Shown here one piece after another: positions 26,012-34,183 of a DNA stretch of 64,000 nucleotides; position 1 is the first letter of the stretch; every line of letters starts with the position of its first letter. Source of the DNA: Planctomycetaceae bacterium (lineage in GTDB: Bacteria > Planctomycetota > Phycisphaerae > UBA1845 > UTPLA1); assembly GCA_006969385.1 (NCBI GenBank), contig CP030884.1, positions 2,170,001 through 2,234,000 on the forward strand, in the 5' to 3' direction. The notes beneath the pieces were generated by a model. That model made no database searches. It was not told the origin of the DNA and saw nothing but the letters and a program-made list of their open reading frames with translations. A program made the translations under genes and the position numbers.

Positions 26012-26989
26012 ATGATGCGAATCGTTTTTTTCGGGTCCGGCGCGTTTGCCGTGCCGACATTGGAATCCATTACGTTTGACGGACACGAGGTGCCATTGGT
26101 TGTCTCGCAGCCGGATCGACCGGCAGGGCGGGGACGACAGGCACAGCCCACACCGTTGAAAGAAGCGGCACTGGCCGAGGGGTTGCAGGTTATCACGCCG
26201 CAGAACGTAAACGCGCCGGAGATCGTTGAGCAGATACGAAGCTGCAAGGCGGACTTGGGTTACGTCGCCGCATTTGGACAGAAGATCGGGCCGGAATTGC
26301 TGTTTGAAACATTCCCGGCGGGCATGATCAATTTGCACGGTTCGTTATTGCCGGCGCTGCGTGGGGCGGCGCCGATCCAATGGTCGGTGATCAATGGCGA
26401 TGCCGAAGCGGGCGTGACCGTCTTTCGCTTGGTGGAAAAGATGGACGCCGGCGCAATTCTGATGCAGCGACGCACGGCAATCGGCGCAGATGAAACCTCG
26501 TCGGATTTGCACGATCGCTTGGCGCGCATCGGTTGCGATGCGGTGCGAGAAGCGATCAAGTTGTTGGAGGCCGATCCGAAAACGCCGGGTGAAGAGCAGG
26601 ATCCGTCGCTCGTGACGATGGCGCGCAAGCTCAGTAAGCAGGATGGGCATATTCATTTCGACATGCCGGCCAAGGCGCTGGCCAGTCGCATCAACGGTTT
26701 ATGGTCGTGGCCGGGCGCGCGCTGCGCGTTTCAATCCGCCGATGGCGCGCGACGCGTGGAAGTGACGCTGGCGCGGGTGCGACCTTACGAGGGGCAGAAC
26801 GCGACAGTCGAAGACGACACGCAGTTGGGCACGGTCACCGAGATGATGGGGATACAAGCGCGCGACGGCGCCGTGATGCCGTTGGAAATCAAACCGGCGG
26901 GTAAGAAGTTGATGAGCTGGCAGGAATTTGTGAACGGTCGGCACCTGCAGGCGGGCGATCGGTTTGTGCCGTTGGAGTCGAACGCGTGA
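26012..26989 (+). CDS. fmt: Methionyl-tRNA formyltransferase
   Basis: The enzyme transfers the formyl group of 10-formyl-tetrahydrofolate to Met-tRNAfMet for translation start. Motifs: MRIVFFGSGAFAVPTLE at the N-terminus, SQPDRPAGRGRQ, INLHGSLLPALRGAAPIQW with the SLLP folate site, AEAGVTVFRLVEKMDAG and the C-terminal OB-like domain from about 210. ATG 26012 (with a second ATG right after) has an AGGA site six bases upstream. The usual partner def (peptide deformylase) is not next to it. The stop overlaps the start of rsmB by GTGA, so the two are coupled; fmt-rsmB is a common gene order. Confidence 0.96.
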   Translation: MMRIVFFGSGAFAVPTLESITFDGHEVPLVVSQPDRPAGRGRQAQPTPLKEAALAEGLQVITPQNVNAPEIVEQIRSCKADLGYVAAFGQKIGPELLFETFPAGMINLHGSLLPALRGAAPIQWSVINGDAEAGVTVFRLVEKMDAGAILMQRRTAIGADETSSDLHDRLARIGCDAVREAIKLLEADPKTPGEEQDPSLVTMARKLSKQDGHIHFDMPAKALASRINGLWSWPGARCAFQSADGARRVEVTLARVRPYEGQNATVEDDTQLGTVTEMMGIQARDGAVMPLEIKPAGKKLMSWQEFVNGRHLQAGDRFVPLESNA

Positions 26990-28374
26990 GAAGTGGAATC
27001 AAAGTACGACGCGACGCCCGCGAGCGCGCGTTTGCCGCGTTGGTTGCAACCTACGAGGGCGAAGGGCGTTGCCTGGCGCTGATGGACGAGTGGCAGGCCG
27101 CCGAGCCGTTATCACCCTTGGATGTGGGGCTGGCGACGGAGTTGACGTTGGGCGTGGCGCGGCGGCGCATTACCTGCGAGTGGATCGCGTCGCGGTTTTA
27201 CAAGGGGCGCTGGGCGGGTGTGCGCGTTGAGATGCGCGTGTTGATGGCGCTGGGTGTGTATCAATTGTGTTGGCTCGAGCGCGTGCCCGACCATGCCGCT
27301 ATCGATCAGACGGTTAAGATGGCCAAGCGTTACGGTCAGGGGACGGCGCGGATTGTGAACGCCGTGCTGCGCAAGGTGCAATCCGCGCGCGGTGAGATGG
27401 TTGAACGACCGGCGGAGGCGACGACATCGCGGTCGGTGTTACTGCTTGACCATGAACGACAATTGTCTTTTTCGGAAGATATTTTTCCCGCCTACGAGCG
27501 CAAGCCGCTGCAATATGTGGAAACGCAGTATGGTCTGCCGCCGTGGTTGGCGGAGCGCTGGCATCGCACGTTTAAACCGGCGGGTTGCTTTCAGATCTGC
27601 GAAGCGCTGATTCGGCGACCGGGGCTAAGCCTGCGCGTAAACAGTTTGCGGTCCGAGTCGCAAACATTACTGGAGTCGTTACAAGCTCGCGATATTGCAG
27701 CAAAGATGCACGAACCCACGGGCGCGTTGTTGTGTCCGCCCGGTACGTCGGCCGTCGATGTTCTGGAAATCGAAGAAGGGCTTTGCCAACCGCAGGATGT
27801 GACGTCGCAGCGCACGTTGTTGGAAGCCGGCTTGTGCCCCGGCATGACGGTCGTCGATTGGTGCGCGGGGATCGGCACCAAGAGTATCCAAGCGGCTGAG
27901 CTTTTAAAAAATGATGGGCTGGTGATCGCGTCGGATATCGATGGATACAAATTGGCGAATATCGCGCCAGCGTGCGAGCGACATGGCGTTGAGATCGTTG
28001 AGACGGCGGCGGCGGACGATTTGACTGCGCGGTTGGAAGCATTGCCGCAGCCGCCCGATGTTATTTTGGTCGATGCGCCGTGTTTGAATACAGGTGTGTT
28101 GGCGAAACGACCGGAGGCAAAGTTTCGCGCCTCGCAAAAAGCGTTGGAAAGTATCGAGTCGTTGCAGCGGGAGATTCTGCAAGCGGTGATTAACGCGGCG
28201 GGCGAATCGATGCGGATCGTGTATGCGACCTGTTCGATAGAGGCGGAAGAGAATGCCGGGCAAGTGAAGGCGGCGCTGACGGCGAATGAAGGGTGGCGGT
28301 TGGAGAAGGAAGTGGTCACGCTGCCCGATGTTGATTGCGACGGTGGATATGTGGCGGTGTTGGGAAAGGCGTAA
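26986..28374 (+). CDS. rsmB: 16S rRNA (cytosine-C5)-methyltransferase RsmB
   Basis: The 462-aa protein has an N-terminal NusB-like helical domain (residues 8-140; ARERAFAALVATYEGEG, ALGVYQLCWLERVPDHAAID) and a C-terminal Rossmann methyltransferase. The motif IV cysteine is in VDAPCLNTGVLAKRPE and the catalytic motif VI is YATCSIEAEEN, both expected in m5C RNA methyltransferases. Motif I is unusual: VVDWCAGIGTKSIQAAE, where relatives read DxCAAPGGKT, so the cofactor loop is altered while the catalytic pair is intact. The start GTG overlaps the fmt stop. The frame ends in front of a convergent histidine kinase gene, with a palindromic repeat between. Confidence 0.92.
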   Translation: MRSGIKVRRDARERAFAALVATYEGEGRCLALMDEWQAAEPLSPLDVGLATELTLGVARRRITCEWIASRFYKGRWAGVRVEMRVLMALGVYQLCWLERVPDHAAIDQTVKMAKRYGQGTARIVNAVLRKVQSARGEMVERPAEATTSRSVLLLDHERQLSFSEDIFPAYERKPLQYVETQYGLPPWLAERWHRTFKPAGCFQICEALIRRPGLSLRVNSLRSESQTLLESLQARDIAAKMHEPTGALLCPPGTSAVDVLEIEEGLCQPQDVTSQRTLLEAGLCPGMTVVDWCAGIGTKSIQAAELLKNDGLVIASDIDGYKLANIAPACERHGVEIVETAAADDLTARLEALPQPPDVILVDAPCLNTGVLAKRPEAKFRASQKALESIESLQREILQAVINAAGESMRIVYATCSIEAEENAGQVKAALTANEGWRLEKEVVTLPDVDCDGGYVAVLGKA

Positions 28375-28393
28375 TGGTCGGGGGTGGTTTAAG

Positions 28394-28424
28394 TTCCCCA
28401 CCCTCGGAGAGGGTGGGGGACCCG
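28394..28424. repeat. Palindromic repeat between convergent genes rsmB and the kinase
   Basis: A perfect 10-bp stem (28396-28405 with 28409-28418) and a 3-base loop, edged by GGGGGACCC. It belongs by appearance to the GC-rich palindromic family. It has no T run, but could slow transcription from both sides. Confidence 0.6.
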
Positions 28425-28435
28425 ACACATGCGGC

Positions 28436-30352
28436 TTAGCTGAGTTGCGGGATTCTGACGGTGACCGACGTGCCTTCGCCGACGGTGCTTTCGAGTTCGA
28501 CGTCGGCTCTCATCGCCGCGACGGCATGGCGCACAATGGAGAGGCCGAGGCCGGTGCCGCGCTTGGCGCCGACCATCGTGCCGGCCTCCGAACGGGCGGG
28601 CTCGACTTGGTAGAACCGCTCGAACACGCGGTCCTGCTCGGCCTTATCGATGCCGCAGCCTTCATCTTGCACGGTTACGCATATCGAACGACTGTCGCGT
28701 TCGCAGATGACGCGCACGTGCCCCCCGGATTCGGTGAACTTGATCGCGTTGGAAATCAGGTTGTCGACGACGAGACGCAACAGGCGACCGTTCACGCGAA
28801 TCGTGTTACACGCCTCGGGGCAGCGTTGTTCCCACAGCAGGCCGCGCACCTTCATCGAATGCTCGAAACGCAAATAAAGCTCGTCGAGGAAATCCACGAC
28901 GTTGACCGTTTCGACCGGGAAGTCGGCGGATGATGCTTCCAAGCGCGACAAGTCGAGCAGGTCGCAAACCAATTCTTCCAAGCGCTGCGTGTGACGATCG
29001 ATGACGTTAACGAAGTGATGCGCCGACGCGCCGTCGCGCTCGAAGTCCATCTGGTCGAGCGTTTCGACGGCGGCACGAATGGTCGAGAGCGGCGTGCGCA
29101 ACTCATGCGACGCGTTTGCCACGAAGTCGGTCTTCATGCGAATGGTGCGCGTGAGTTCGGTCACGTCGGTGAGCACGACAAGGCGACCGCTCGGGTTTTG
29201 ATCGGGGCCGGTGCTGTCGAGAAAGATATCCGAACCGCGCGCGAGCAGATGGACGACGCCGTCGGGTTGAACGACTTGCACGGGCAACTCGCGAATGGTG
29301 CGCGTGCCGTCTCCATCGTTCGATGGCAAGTTGATGGTTTCGCCCTCTTCGAGGCGATCGAGCAGCAGGTTGCGGATTTCCTGATGCGGAATGCAATCGC
29401 TGACGTGCTGGTTGGTGAAGATTTGCAAGTTGGGCGCGCTGCCGGTTTCCTCATCATCGACGTGAGCGATGCGATGCGGCGTCAGCAATCGACCGGCGGC
29501 CTGGTTGATCAGCGCGACGCGCCCCTTCGGGTCGGCAACGATCACGCCTTCGGTCAGCGTTTGAATCAGGTATTCCAGGTTGTTGCGCTGGCGATCGATC
29601 GTGTGTAATTGATTGGCAAGCGAGGCGCGCATGTGATTCAGCGACGTGGCCATCTGCGCGATTTCATCGTGGCCGCGCACTTCGGTGCGGGCGCTGAGAT
29701 CGCCTTCGGAAAGACTGCGCGCCGTTTCGGTGATGCGCTTGATGGGGCTGCTCCACAAAAAGGCAAGGCCCATCGCCGTCACGAACGATGCCAGTAACCC
29801 GAGAAACGCGATCTTCCAGATGACGGCCTGCATCGTGCCGGTTTGTTCGGCGATGCTGAAGACGGGCATGGCGACGCGGATCACGCCGCGCGGTGTGCCA
29901 TCTGCATTGTCGACGCGGCGCGCGACGTACTTCAATTCGCGCTCGACCGTATTGCTGTAGCGTTGCGATTCACCGAAGCCGGTGGCCATGGCCGCTTTGA
30001 TTTCGGGGCGCTCGCCGTGATTCTCCATGTCGGTTGCGTTGGCATCGGAATCGGCCCACACGCTGCCATCGGGACCGATGATGGTGACGCGTTTTTGCTC
30101 GGACTCCATGCCGCCGAGATCGTGCGCGAGTTTATCGAGCGCGGCGCTATGGGCCTTATCAAAGATGTCGCGACCCGGTGACGTGACGGTGTTTTCGATA
30201 TCTTCGGCGCGATTCTTCAACTCTGTGACGACCTGCTCAACGTACGCCGACTGTACGGCGCCGACGATCACGTAGATCGAGACACCGAGAATCAGCGTCA
30301 TCAGCAGCGCGTTGCCGAGAAACAGCTTCCAGAAAAACAGGCCGGGCTTCAT
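28436..30352 (-). CDS. phoR: Membrane sensor histidine kinase, PhoR-like
   Basis: Domains in order (638 aa): N-terminal transmembrane helix (LLMTLILGVSIYVIVGAVQ), a periplasmic sensor of about 150 residues, a second helix (IAFLGLLASFVTAMGLAFLW), HAMP (SPIKRITETARSLSEGDLSA), a PAS domain (LTEGVIVADPKGRVALINQAAG), HisKA with the phospho-His in FVANASHELRTPLSTIRAA, and HATPase with NLISNAIKFT, DEGCGIDK and GTGLGLSIV. The gene directly follows a PhoB-type regulator gene (27 bp gap), which is the classic phoB-phoR order. The periplasmic sensor is larger than in E. coli PhoR, as in Bacillus-type PhoR. Control by phosphate is inferred from the pair only. Confidence 0.85.
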   Translation of the reverse strand: MKPGLFFWKLFLGNALLMTLILGVSIYVIVGAVQSAYVEQVVTELKNRAEDIENTVTSPGRDIFDKAHSAALDKLAHDLGGMESEQKRVTIIGPDGSVWADSDANATDMENHGERPEIKAAMATGFGESQRYSNTVERELKYVARRVDNADGTPRGVIRVAMPVFSIAEQTGTMQAVIWKIAFLGLLASFVTAMGLAFLWSSPIKRITETARSLSEGDLSARTEVRGHDEIAQMATSLNHMRASLANQLHTIDRQRNNLEYLIQTLTEGVIVADPKGRVALINQAAGRLLTPHRIAHVDDEETGSAPNLQIFTNQHVSDCIPHQEIRNLLLDRLEEGETINLPSNDGDGTRTIRELPVQVVQPDGVVHLLARGSDIFLDSTGPDQNPSGRLVVLTDVTELTRTIRMKTDFVANASHELRTPLSTIRAAVETLDQMDFERDGASAHHFVNVIDRHTQRLEELVCDLLDLSRLEASSADFPVETVNVVDFLDELYLRFEHSMKVRGLLWEQRCPEACNTIRVNGRLLRLVVDNLISNAIKFTESGGHVRVICERDSRSICVTVQDEGCGIDKAEQDRVFERFYQVEPARSEAGTMVGAKRGTGLGLSIVRHAVAAMRADVELESTVGEGTSVTVRIPQLS

Positions 30353-30379
30353 CGTTGGATTGACTTCGTGCTAAGAGAT

Positions 30380-31102
30380 TTACTCGTCGGCCTTGGGCGG
30401 ACGGAAGGAATACCCCACGCCGCGCACGGTATGAATCCAGGCGGCCAGGTTGTCATCGGGGGCGGCGGATTGCAGCTTCTTGCGCAGCGAGGTGATGTGC
30501 ACATCGATGGTGCGGTCGAGCACGACGGCGCCTTGGCCCAGCACCTTATCGATGAGCTTGCTGCGATCGAGCACACGACCGCTGGCGCTCATGAGCGTGC
30601 CGAGCAGGCGAAACTCGGTAGCCGTGACGCCGATGGGTTGACCGTCGACCTTGAGTTCGTGGCGATTGCGATCGAGCGCGAAGGGGCCTTCGGCGAGGAT
30701 GTCGCTGTCGCTGCTTTGGGCATCGCCGCGGCGCAAGAGGGCGATCACGCGCGCGAGCAGCACCTTCATCGAAAAAGGTTTGGTGACGTAGTCGTCGGCA
30801 CCCAGCGCGAAGCCGACGAGTTCGTCGGATTCCTCGGCTTTGGCAGTGAGCATCAGAATGGGGATATGCGCGGTGGCCGGGTCTTTACGCATTTCGCCGG
30901 CGACGTCGTCGCCGCTGATGTTGGGCAGCATGCGATCGAGCAGCACCAAATCGGGCGGATGGGTGCGCACCTCGGCGAGGGCGGCATCACCGCTGGCGCT
31001 GCGGCGGGTTTGATAGCCTTCGCGTTCGAGGTTGAAGCAAATCACTTCGGCAAGGTCTTGTTCGTCTTCGACGACGAGAATCGTTTTGGACGCTTTGGCC
31101 AT
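30380..31102 (-). CDS. phoB: PhoB-like response regulator (OmpR family)
   Basis: A receiver domain (residues 1-120) with ILVVEDEQD (acidic pocket), LVLLDRMLP (phospho-Asp), LMLTAKAEE (Thr) and DYVTKPFS (Lys). It is followed by an OmpR/PhoB winged helix with TATEFRLLGTLMSASGRVLDR, VDVH-like recognition helix TIDVHITSLRKKL and the wing VRGVGYSF. ATG 31102 has GGAG eight bases upstream; ATG 31147 adds an unlikely leader. Its neighbour is the sensor kinase gene 27 bp downstream, so the two form a two-component operon. Phosphate control is the best guess for this subfamily, without direct proof here. Confidence 0.87.
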   Translation of the reverse strand: MAKASKTILVVEDEQDLAEVICFNLEREGYQTRRSASGDAALAEVRTHPPDLVLLDRMLPNISGDDVAGEMRKDPATAHIPILMLTAKAEESDELVGFALGADDYVTKPFSMKVLLARVIALLRRGDAQSSDSDILAEGPFALDRNRHELKVDGQPIGVTATEFRLLGTLMSASGRVLDRSKLIDKVLGQGAVVLDRTIDVHITSLRKKLQSAAPDDNLAAWIHTVRGVGYSFRPPKADE

Positions 31103-31528
31103 GGCGGAGGCTCCGGTTTGACGAGCGGTATGGGCGCGGGTGGTCATGTTGGCTCAATTCGATTCGGTGAAACTGGATTTGATAGCGCTGGTCGTTGTCG
31201 ATGAACTTCGTCGCCGGCCTGATGATGGCGGCAGCAGATCGCAAGTGTGTTTAAGGATGCGAGACTGGAAAGCAGTCGCAGGTTTCTGAAATCATGAGAT
31301 GAAGGCTTAACTGGCGCGAGCAGCAGCAGGCACGCAACGGCCAAACCCCAAACGGGGCGGTGACCAACGCTAGCCTGGGCTCGTCGTGGGCTCATGGGTG
31401 CCTTGTCCCTCGCGCCATGCGGGGGATTATGATTGAAAGCGGGCGAGTTGACCAACCGGTTATCGCTGGTGAGTGTGTTAAGAATGTGCTAAGACGCGTA
31501 TGGGTTGTTGTTAGCGCGAGGGCGGCAA
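31103..31528. other. Divergent intergenic region with a possible direct-repeat operator
   Basis: This 426-bp spacer separates the two-component operon from the flavoenzyme gene. It has no convincing gene. At 31476-31492 there is a direct repeat TGTTAA-n5-TGCTAA with an 11-bp period. On the minus strand this reads TTAGCA-n5-TTAACA, like the PhoP boxes of Bacillus (TTAACA repeats, 11-bp period). It lies far from the regulator start but close to the flavoenzyme start. Confidence 0.35.
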
Positions 31529-32656
31529 GTGAGTGATTCTTACGACGTCATCATCATCGGTATCGGCGGCATGGGCGCTACCGTCGCGCGGTCGCTGGCT
31601 GCGGCGGGCATGCGCGTGTTGGGGTTGGAGCAATTCGGGCCGGTGCATGATCGGGGCAGTTCGTATGGCCGCACGCGGGTGATTCGCAAGGCGTATTTTG
31701 AAGACCCGCGCTATGTGCCGATGTTGCATCGCACGTATGAGCTATGGCGTGAGGTGGAAGCGGCGGCGGGGGAGACACTGCTCGATTTGTGCGGCTGCCT
31801 CAACATCGGTCCGGCGGATCATATATGCGTGCAAGGGGCCAAGCGCAGCGCTGTCGAGCATGGGTTGGCGTACGAGGAATTGGATGCGACGGAAATTGCG
31901 CGGCGCTTTCCGGCGTTTGCGCCGGCTGCGGATGATATTGGGATTTACGAACCCGAAGGCGGCTTGGTTTACGTCGATCGGGCGCAGCGGGCGTTGATTC
32001 GTTTGGCCGAAGCGGCGGGGGCGACGTTGCAATGGCAGGAGCCGGTGCGCGATTGGGCGGTCGTGGGTGATGGTGTTGCGGTGGTGACAGCTAAGCAAAC
32101 ATATCGCGCAAGGCAGTTGGTGATTTGTGCCGGGGGTTGGTTGGGTACGTTGGTGCCGCAGTTGGGCGCGTCGTTGAAGGTGGAAAGACAACCACAGCTT
32201 TGGTTCGCGCCGGCGGATATGACGAACTTTCGACCGGGCAAGTTGCCGTCGTTTGTGCATTTCGTCGGGGAGCGCGCCTATTTCGGGATACCCTCGCAGA
32301 GCGATCCATTCGTGAAGATCGGTCGGCATCATGGCGGGGCGATCACGACGGCGGACGTGATCGATCGCACGGTTAGCGCTGCAGACGAAGCCGATGTGCG
32401 CGGTTATATCCGGGCGCATATACCGGGCGCGGATGGGACGTTGGCGGATAAGCACGTGTGCATGTACACCAACACGCCGGACGATCATTTTGTGATCGAC
32501 CGACATCCGCAACATGCGTGTGTGCATCTGGTCGGCGGGTTTTCGGGGCATGGCTATAAGTTCGCCCCGTGGGTGGGTGAGACGATCTGCGCGGCGGTGC
32601 AGGGCAAGCCCCGCGCGGCGGAGTTGGGGTTGTTTGAAGTGGGGCGGTTGTGGTGA
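31529..32656 (+). CDS. FAD-dependent amine oxidase, sarcosine oxidase/N-methyltryptophan oxidase type
   Basis: GTG 31529 follows a GAGGGCGG stretch and starts MSDSYDVIIIGIGGMGATVA, the FAD-binding Rossmann GxGxxG. LEQFGPVHDRGSSYGRTRVIR is the family's second FAD region. Near the C-terminus, KHVCMYTNTPDDHFVIDRHP contains the Cys to which FAD is covalently bound in monomeric sarcosine oxidases, followed by GGFSGHGYKFAP. The 375-aa length is typical. The enzyme oxidises N-methyl amino acids with oxygen to the amine, formaldehyde and hydrogen peroxide. Whether the substrate is sarcosine, N-methyltryptophan or another amine (solA or soxA) cannot be decided. Confidence 0.9.
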   Translation: MSDSYDVIIIGIGGMGATVARSLAAAGMRVLGLEQFGPVHDRGSSYGRTRVIRKAYFEDPRYVPMLHRTYELWREVEAAAGETLLDLCGCLNIGPADHICVQGAKRSAVEHGLAYEELDATEIARRFPAFAPAADDIGIYEPEGGLVYVDRAQRALIRLAEAAGATLQWQEPVRDWAVVGDGVAVVTAKQTYRARQLVICAGGWLGTLVPQLGASLKVERQPQLWFAPADMTNFRPGKLPSFVHFVGERAYFGIPSQSDPFVKIGRHHGGAITTADVIDRTVSAADEADVRGYIRAHIPGADGTLADKHVCMYTNTPDDHFVIDRHPQHACVHLVGGFSGHGYKFAPWVGETICAAVQGKPRAAELGLFEVGRLW

Positions 32657-32685
32657 TGAATAAATACGCCAAAGGCATTGCGCCA

Positions 32686-32788
32686 ACCAAGCCCAGGGTT
32701 GCCGCGCAGCGGCTACCCTGGGGAAAAGAATGAAATACGCTCTTCAACTCTGAAAGAGTTGCGGCCAACGCGGCGTTGCAATGAGGGT
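32686..32788 (+). repeat. Composite hairpin repeat upstream of the small-protein array
   Basis: Three hairpins in a row. The first (32692-32722) has stem CCCAGGGT/ACCCTGGG, continued by GCCGC/GCGGC with a 3-base loop. The second (32745-32761) is CAACTCT/AGAGTTG. The third (32766-32778) is CAACG/CGTTG. A shorter copy of its last 43 bases stands at 34137-34178. Similar hairpin units are common between Planctomycetes genes. The right edge (ATGAGGG) supplies the ribosome site of the first small gene. Confidence 0.7.
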
Positions 32789-32793
32789 ATGGA

Positions 32794-32979
32794 ATGGATA
32801 CCAAAGATAAGGAGCAGCAATCAAGCGAGCCGGTGCAACTCGATTACGCGGGAAACGTCGAGCAGTCAGACGGCGTGCCGGTTTGGTTTAAGATTATGAC
32901 GATGGTCGTCATTTTCGGTGGCATCGCCGGTTTCTTCATGATGTTGTACTTTTTTGCCAAGGCTACTGTGGATTGTTGA
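32794..32979 (+). CDS. Small PxxLxYA-motif membrane protein 1 (61 aa)
   Basis: The first of six neighbouring tiny genes with the same plan. An acidic polar N-terminus (MDTKDKEQQSS) is followed by the shared motif EPVQLDYA, a polar spacer (about 10 residues) and a single transmembrane helix (IMTMVVIFGGIAGFFMMLYF), with a C-terminal Cys. GAGGG lies six bases upstream of ATG 32794 and is part of the hairpin repeat. Function unknown. It is closest to protein 6 in the motif (SSEPVQLDYA). With the N-terminus probably inside the cell, the motif would face the cytoplasm; that topology is inferred. Confidence 0.7.
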   Translation: MDTKDKEQQSSEPVQLDYAGNVEQSDGVPVWFKIMTMVVIFGGIAGFFMMLYFFAKATVDC

Positions 32980-33129
32980 GAATAGGTTTGTCGATTGATC
33001 GATCGCGGGATGAATCTACGTTCGCTCATTACATATCCTGACGAATAAACGAATTTCCAGCCCGAATACCCTTGCGACGACCCCGAAGAATGGGGCAACA
33101 AATGGTCTTTTGAAGCGAGGGCGGATTCG

Positions 33130-33318
33130 ATGTTGGATCAGGCTCAGGCAAGCAGTTTGGAACCGGTTGCGTTGGAATACGCGGATGGTAGCGGTAATCA
33201 AAAACGAACCTCGCCGTGGCGAATATTGCTAGGATTGTTGTTCGCTGGATTCGTGTTGACGCTTATGGGTGGCGGGTTGTTTATCATTTACGTATTCAAC
33301 AACTTGCCGCTTTGTTGA
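33130..33318 (+). CDS. Small PxxLxYA-motif membrane protein 2 (62 aa)
   Basis: It starts MLDQAQASSLEPVALEYADG: the shared motif reads EPVALEYA here, with Glu for Asp. A basic spacer (NQKRTSPWR) and one hydrophobic helix (ILLGLLFAGFVLTLMGGGLF) follow, ending NNLPLC, with a terminal Cys as in protein 1. The ribosome site is GAGGG about eight bases upstream. Function unknown; it belongs to the array of six by its motif and layout. Confidence 0.7.
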   Translation: MLDQAQASSLEPVALEYADGSGNQKRTSPWRILLGLLFAGFVLTLMGGGLFIIYVFNNLPLC

Positions 33319-33333
33319 TTGTGTGGCATGAGC

Positions 33334-33357
33334 GGTGCATCAAGGGATGCACCGTAC
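33334..33357 (-). repeat. GGTGCATC hairpin repeat, copy 1
   Basis: GGTGCATCAAGGGATGCACC forms a stem with a short loop. It is the same 25-bp unit (GTAGGGTGCATCCC...) found at 33608, 40224 and 40274. It lies between small proteins 2 and 3. Confidence 0.75.
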
Positions 33358-33400
33358 GAATCCCGTAGTATTCAATGCAATGACTCTTTAGGTTTGAATC

Positions 33401-33601
33401 GTGAATTTCGAAGATAACGAACAATCGAGTCCGCCCGTGCTGCTCGATTACGCGACTCAAGAAAAACTGTCAGACGATTCCGCTCGTTCGTTTTGGTCGA
33501 TTATTGGAACGATTGCTACCTATATATTCGCCGTGATCGTATTTGCGGGGCTCATTTACTTGCTCGCCTTCTTGTATCTTTTCATAAACATGGCACCGTA
33601 G
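33401..33601 (+). CDS. Small PxxLxYA-motif membrane protein 3 (66 aa)
   Basis: The start GTG 33401 stands in the context AATCGTGA, shared with proteins 4 and 6, with AGG eight bases upstream. The protein has an acidic N-terminus (MNFEDNEQSS), the motif PPVLLDYA, a polar spacer (TQEKLSDDSARS) and a long hydrophobic helix (IIGTIATYIFAVIVFAGLIY) that runs on to the C-terminus. Function unknown. Confidence 0.68.
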   Translation: MNFEDNEQSSPPVLLDYATQEKLSDDSARSFWSIIGTIATYIFAVIVFAGLIYLLAFLYLFINMAP

Positions 33602-33607
33602 GCGAAG

Positions 33608-33632
33608 TGGTGCATCAAGGGATGCACCCTAC
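33608..33632 (-). repeat. GGTGCATC hairpin repeat, copy 2
   Basis: TGGTGCATCAAGGGATGCACC followed by CTAC, the full 25-bp unit in minus orientation. It lies between small proteins 3 and 4. Confidence 0.78.
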
Positions 33633-33659
33633 AAGTTCTCAATGCTCAGAAAGCCAATC

Positions 33660-33836
33660 GTGATTGATCGTTACGACAACAACGAGATACAAACGCTTGA
33701 TTACGCCGCTGAATCGGAGCCGGAAGTTGTTATCACAAAAAAGGGATGCCTTGTGTTCGTTCTCATCTTCCTGATATTAGGTCTCGCTATTTTGTTCCTA
33801 GGGATCGAGTGTTTTGACAGTCTGAAAGCGATTTAG
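33660..33836 (+). CDS. Small PxxLxYA-motif membrane protein 4 (58 aa)
   Basis: GTG 33660 is preferred because it has the same AATCGTGA context as the starts of proteins 3 and 6; the frame is open to an ATG at 33642. The protein reads VIDRYDNNEIQTLDYAAE, a weaker form of the motif without the Pro. A polar/basic spacer (SEPEVVITKKG) and one helix (CLVFVLIFLILGLAILFLGI) follow, with a short tail. Function unknown. Confidence 0.62.
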   Translation: MIDRYDNNEIQTLDYAAESEPEVVITKKGCLVFVLIFLILGLAILFLGIECFDSLKAI

Positions 33837-33911
33837 CATGTTCGCCGGGTGTTGGAGGCTGATCGCACATCAATTCGTTTTCGTAAGTCGATTACTTTTC
33901 AAGGGTGTTGA

Positions 33912-34085
33912 ATGTGTGATTCGGATGATGAAACGACAATCCCGACATTGAGATACGCCACGGACAACGACGATGAACGGTTCATCTCTAACGGCTGCAT
34001 TCTTTACGCGTTGTTTCTGTTCTTCATCGTTGCCGGTTCGCTTTTCTTGGCGATTCGATATTTGCTTGGAACGCGTAGTGTTTGA
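33912..34085 (+). CDS. Small PxxLxYA-motif membrane protein 5 (57 aa)
   Basis: ATG 33912 follows AAGGGTG. The product starts MCDSDDETTIPTLRYATDND: the motif appears as IPTLRYA. The spacer is acidic (DNDDERFISNG) and the helix is CILYALFLFFIVAGSLFLAI, followed by a basic tail RYLLGTRSV. It is easily missed because it is so short, but motif, layout and position match its five neighbours. Confidence 0.65.
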   Translation: MCDSDDETTIPTLRYATDNDDERFISNGCILYALFLFFIVAGSLFLAIRYLLGTRSV

Positions 34086-34136
34086 GGTGTCGCCGCATGG
34101 TTAAACTTGACAAAAAAGGAATCATTGAATTTTTTA

Positions 34137-34178
34137 CCTCTGAAAGAGTGGCGTCCAACGCGGCGTTGCAATGAGTGT
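34137..34178 (+). repeat. Partial copy of the composite hairpin repeat
   Basis: It matches the last 43 bases of the repeat at 32686-32788 with a few mismatches. The CTCT/AGAG stem core (flanking pairs lost) and the CAACG/CGTTG hairpin are kept. It again stands directly before a small gene of the array and ends in GAGTG, which fits as its ribosome site. Confidence 0.7.
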
Positions 34179-34183
34179 AAATC

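Noticed and set aside
31742..32686. Minus-strand frame of 314 codons opposite the flavoenzyme
   Set aside because: The plus frame has complete sarcosine-oxidase motifs; the opposite one is Arg/His/Pro-rich without motifs.
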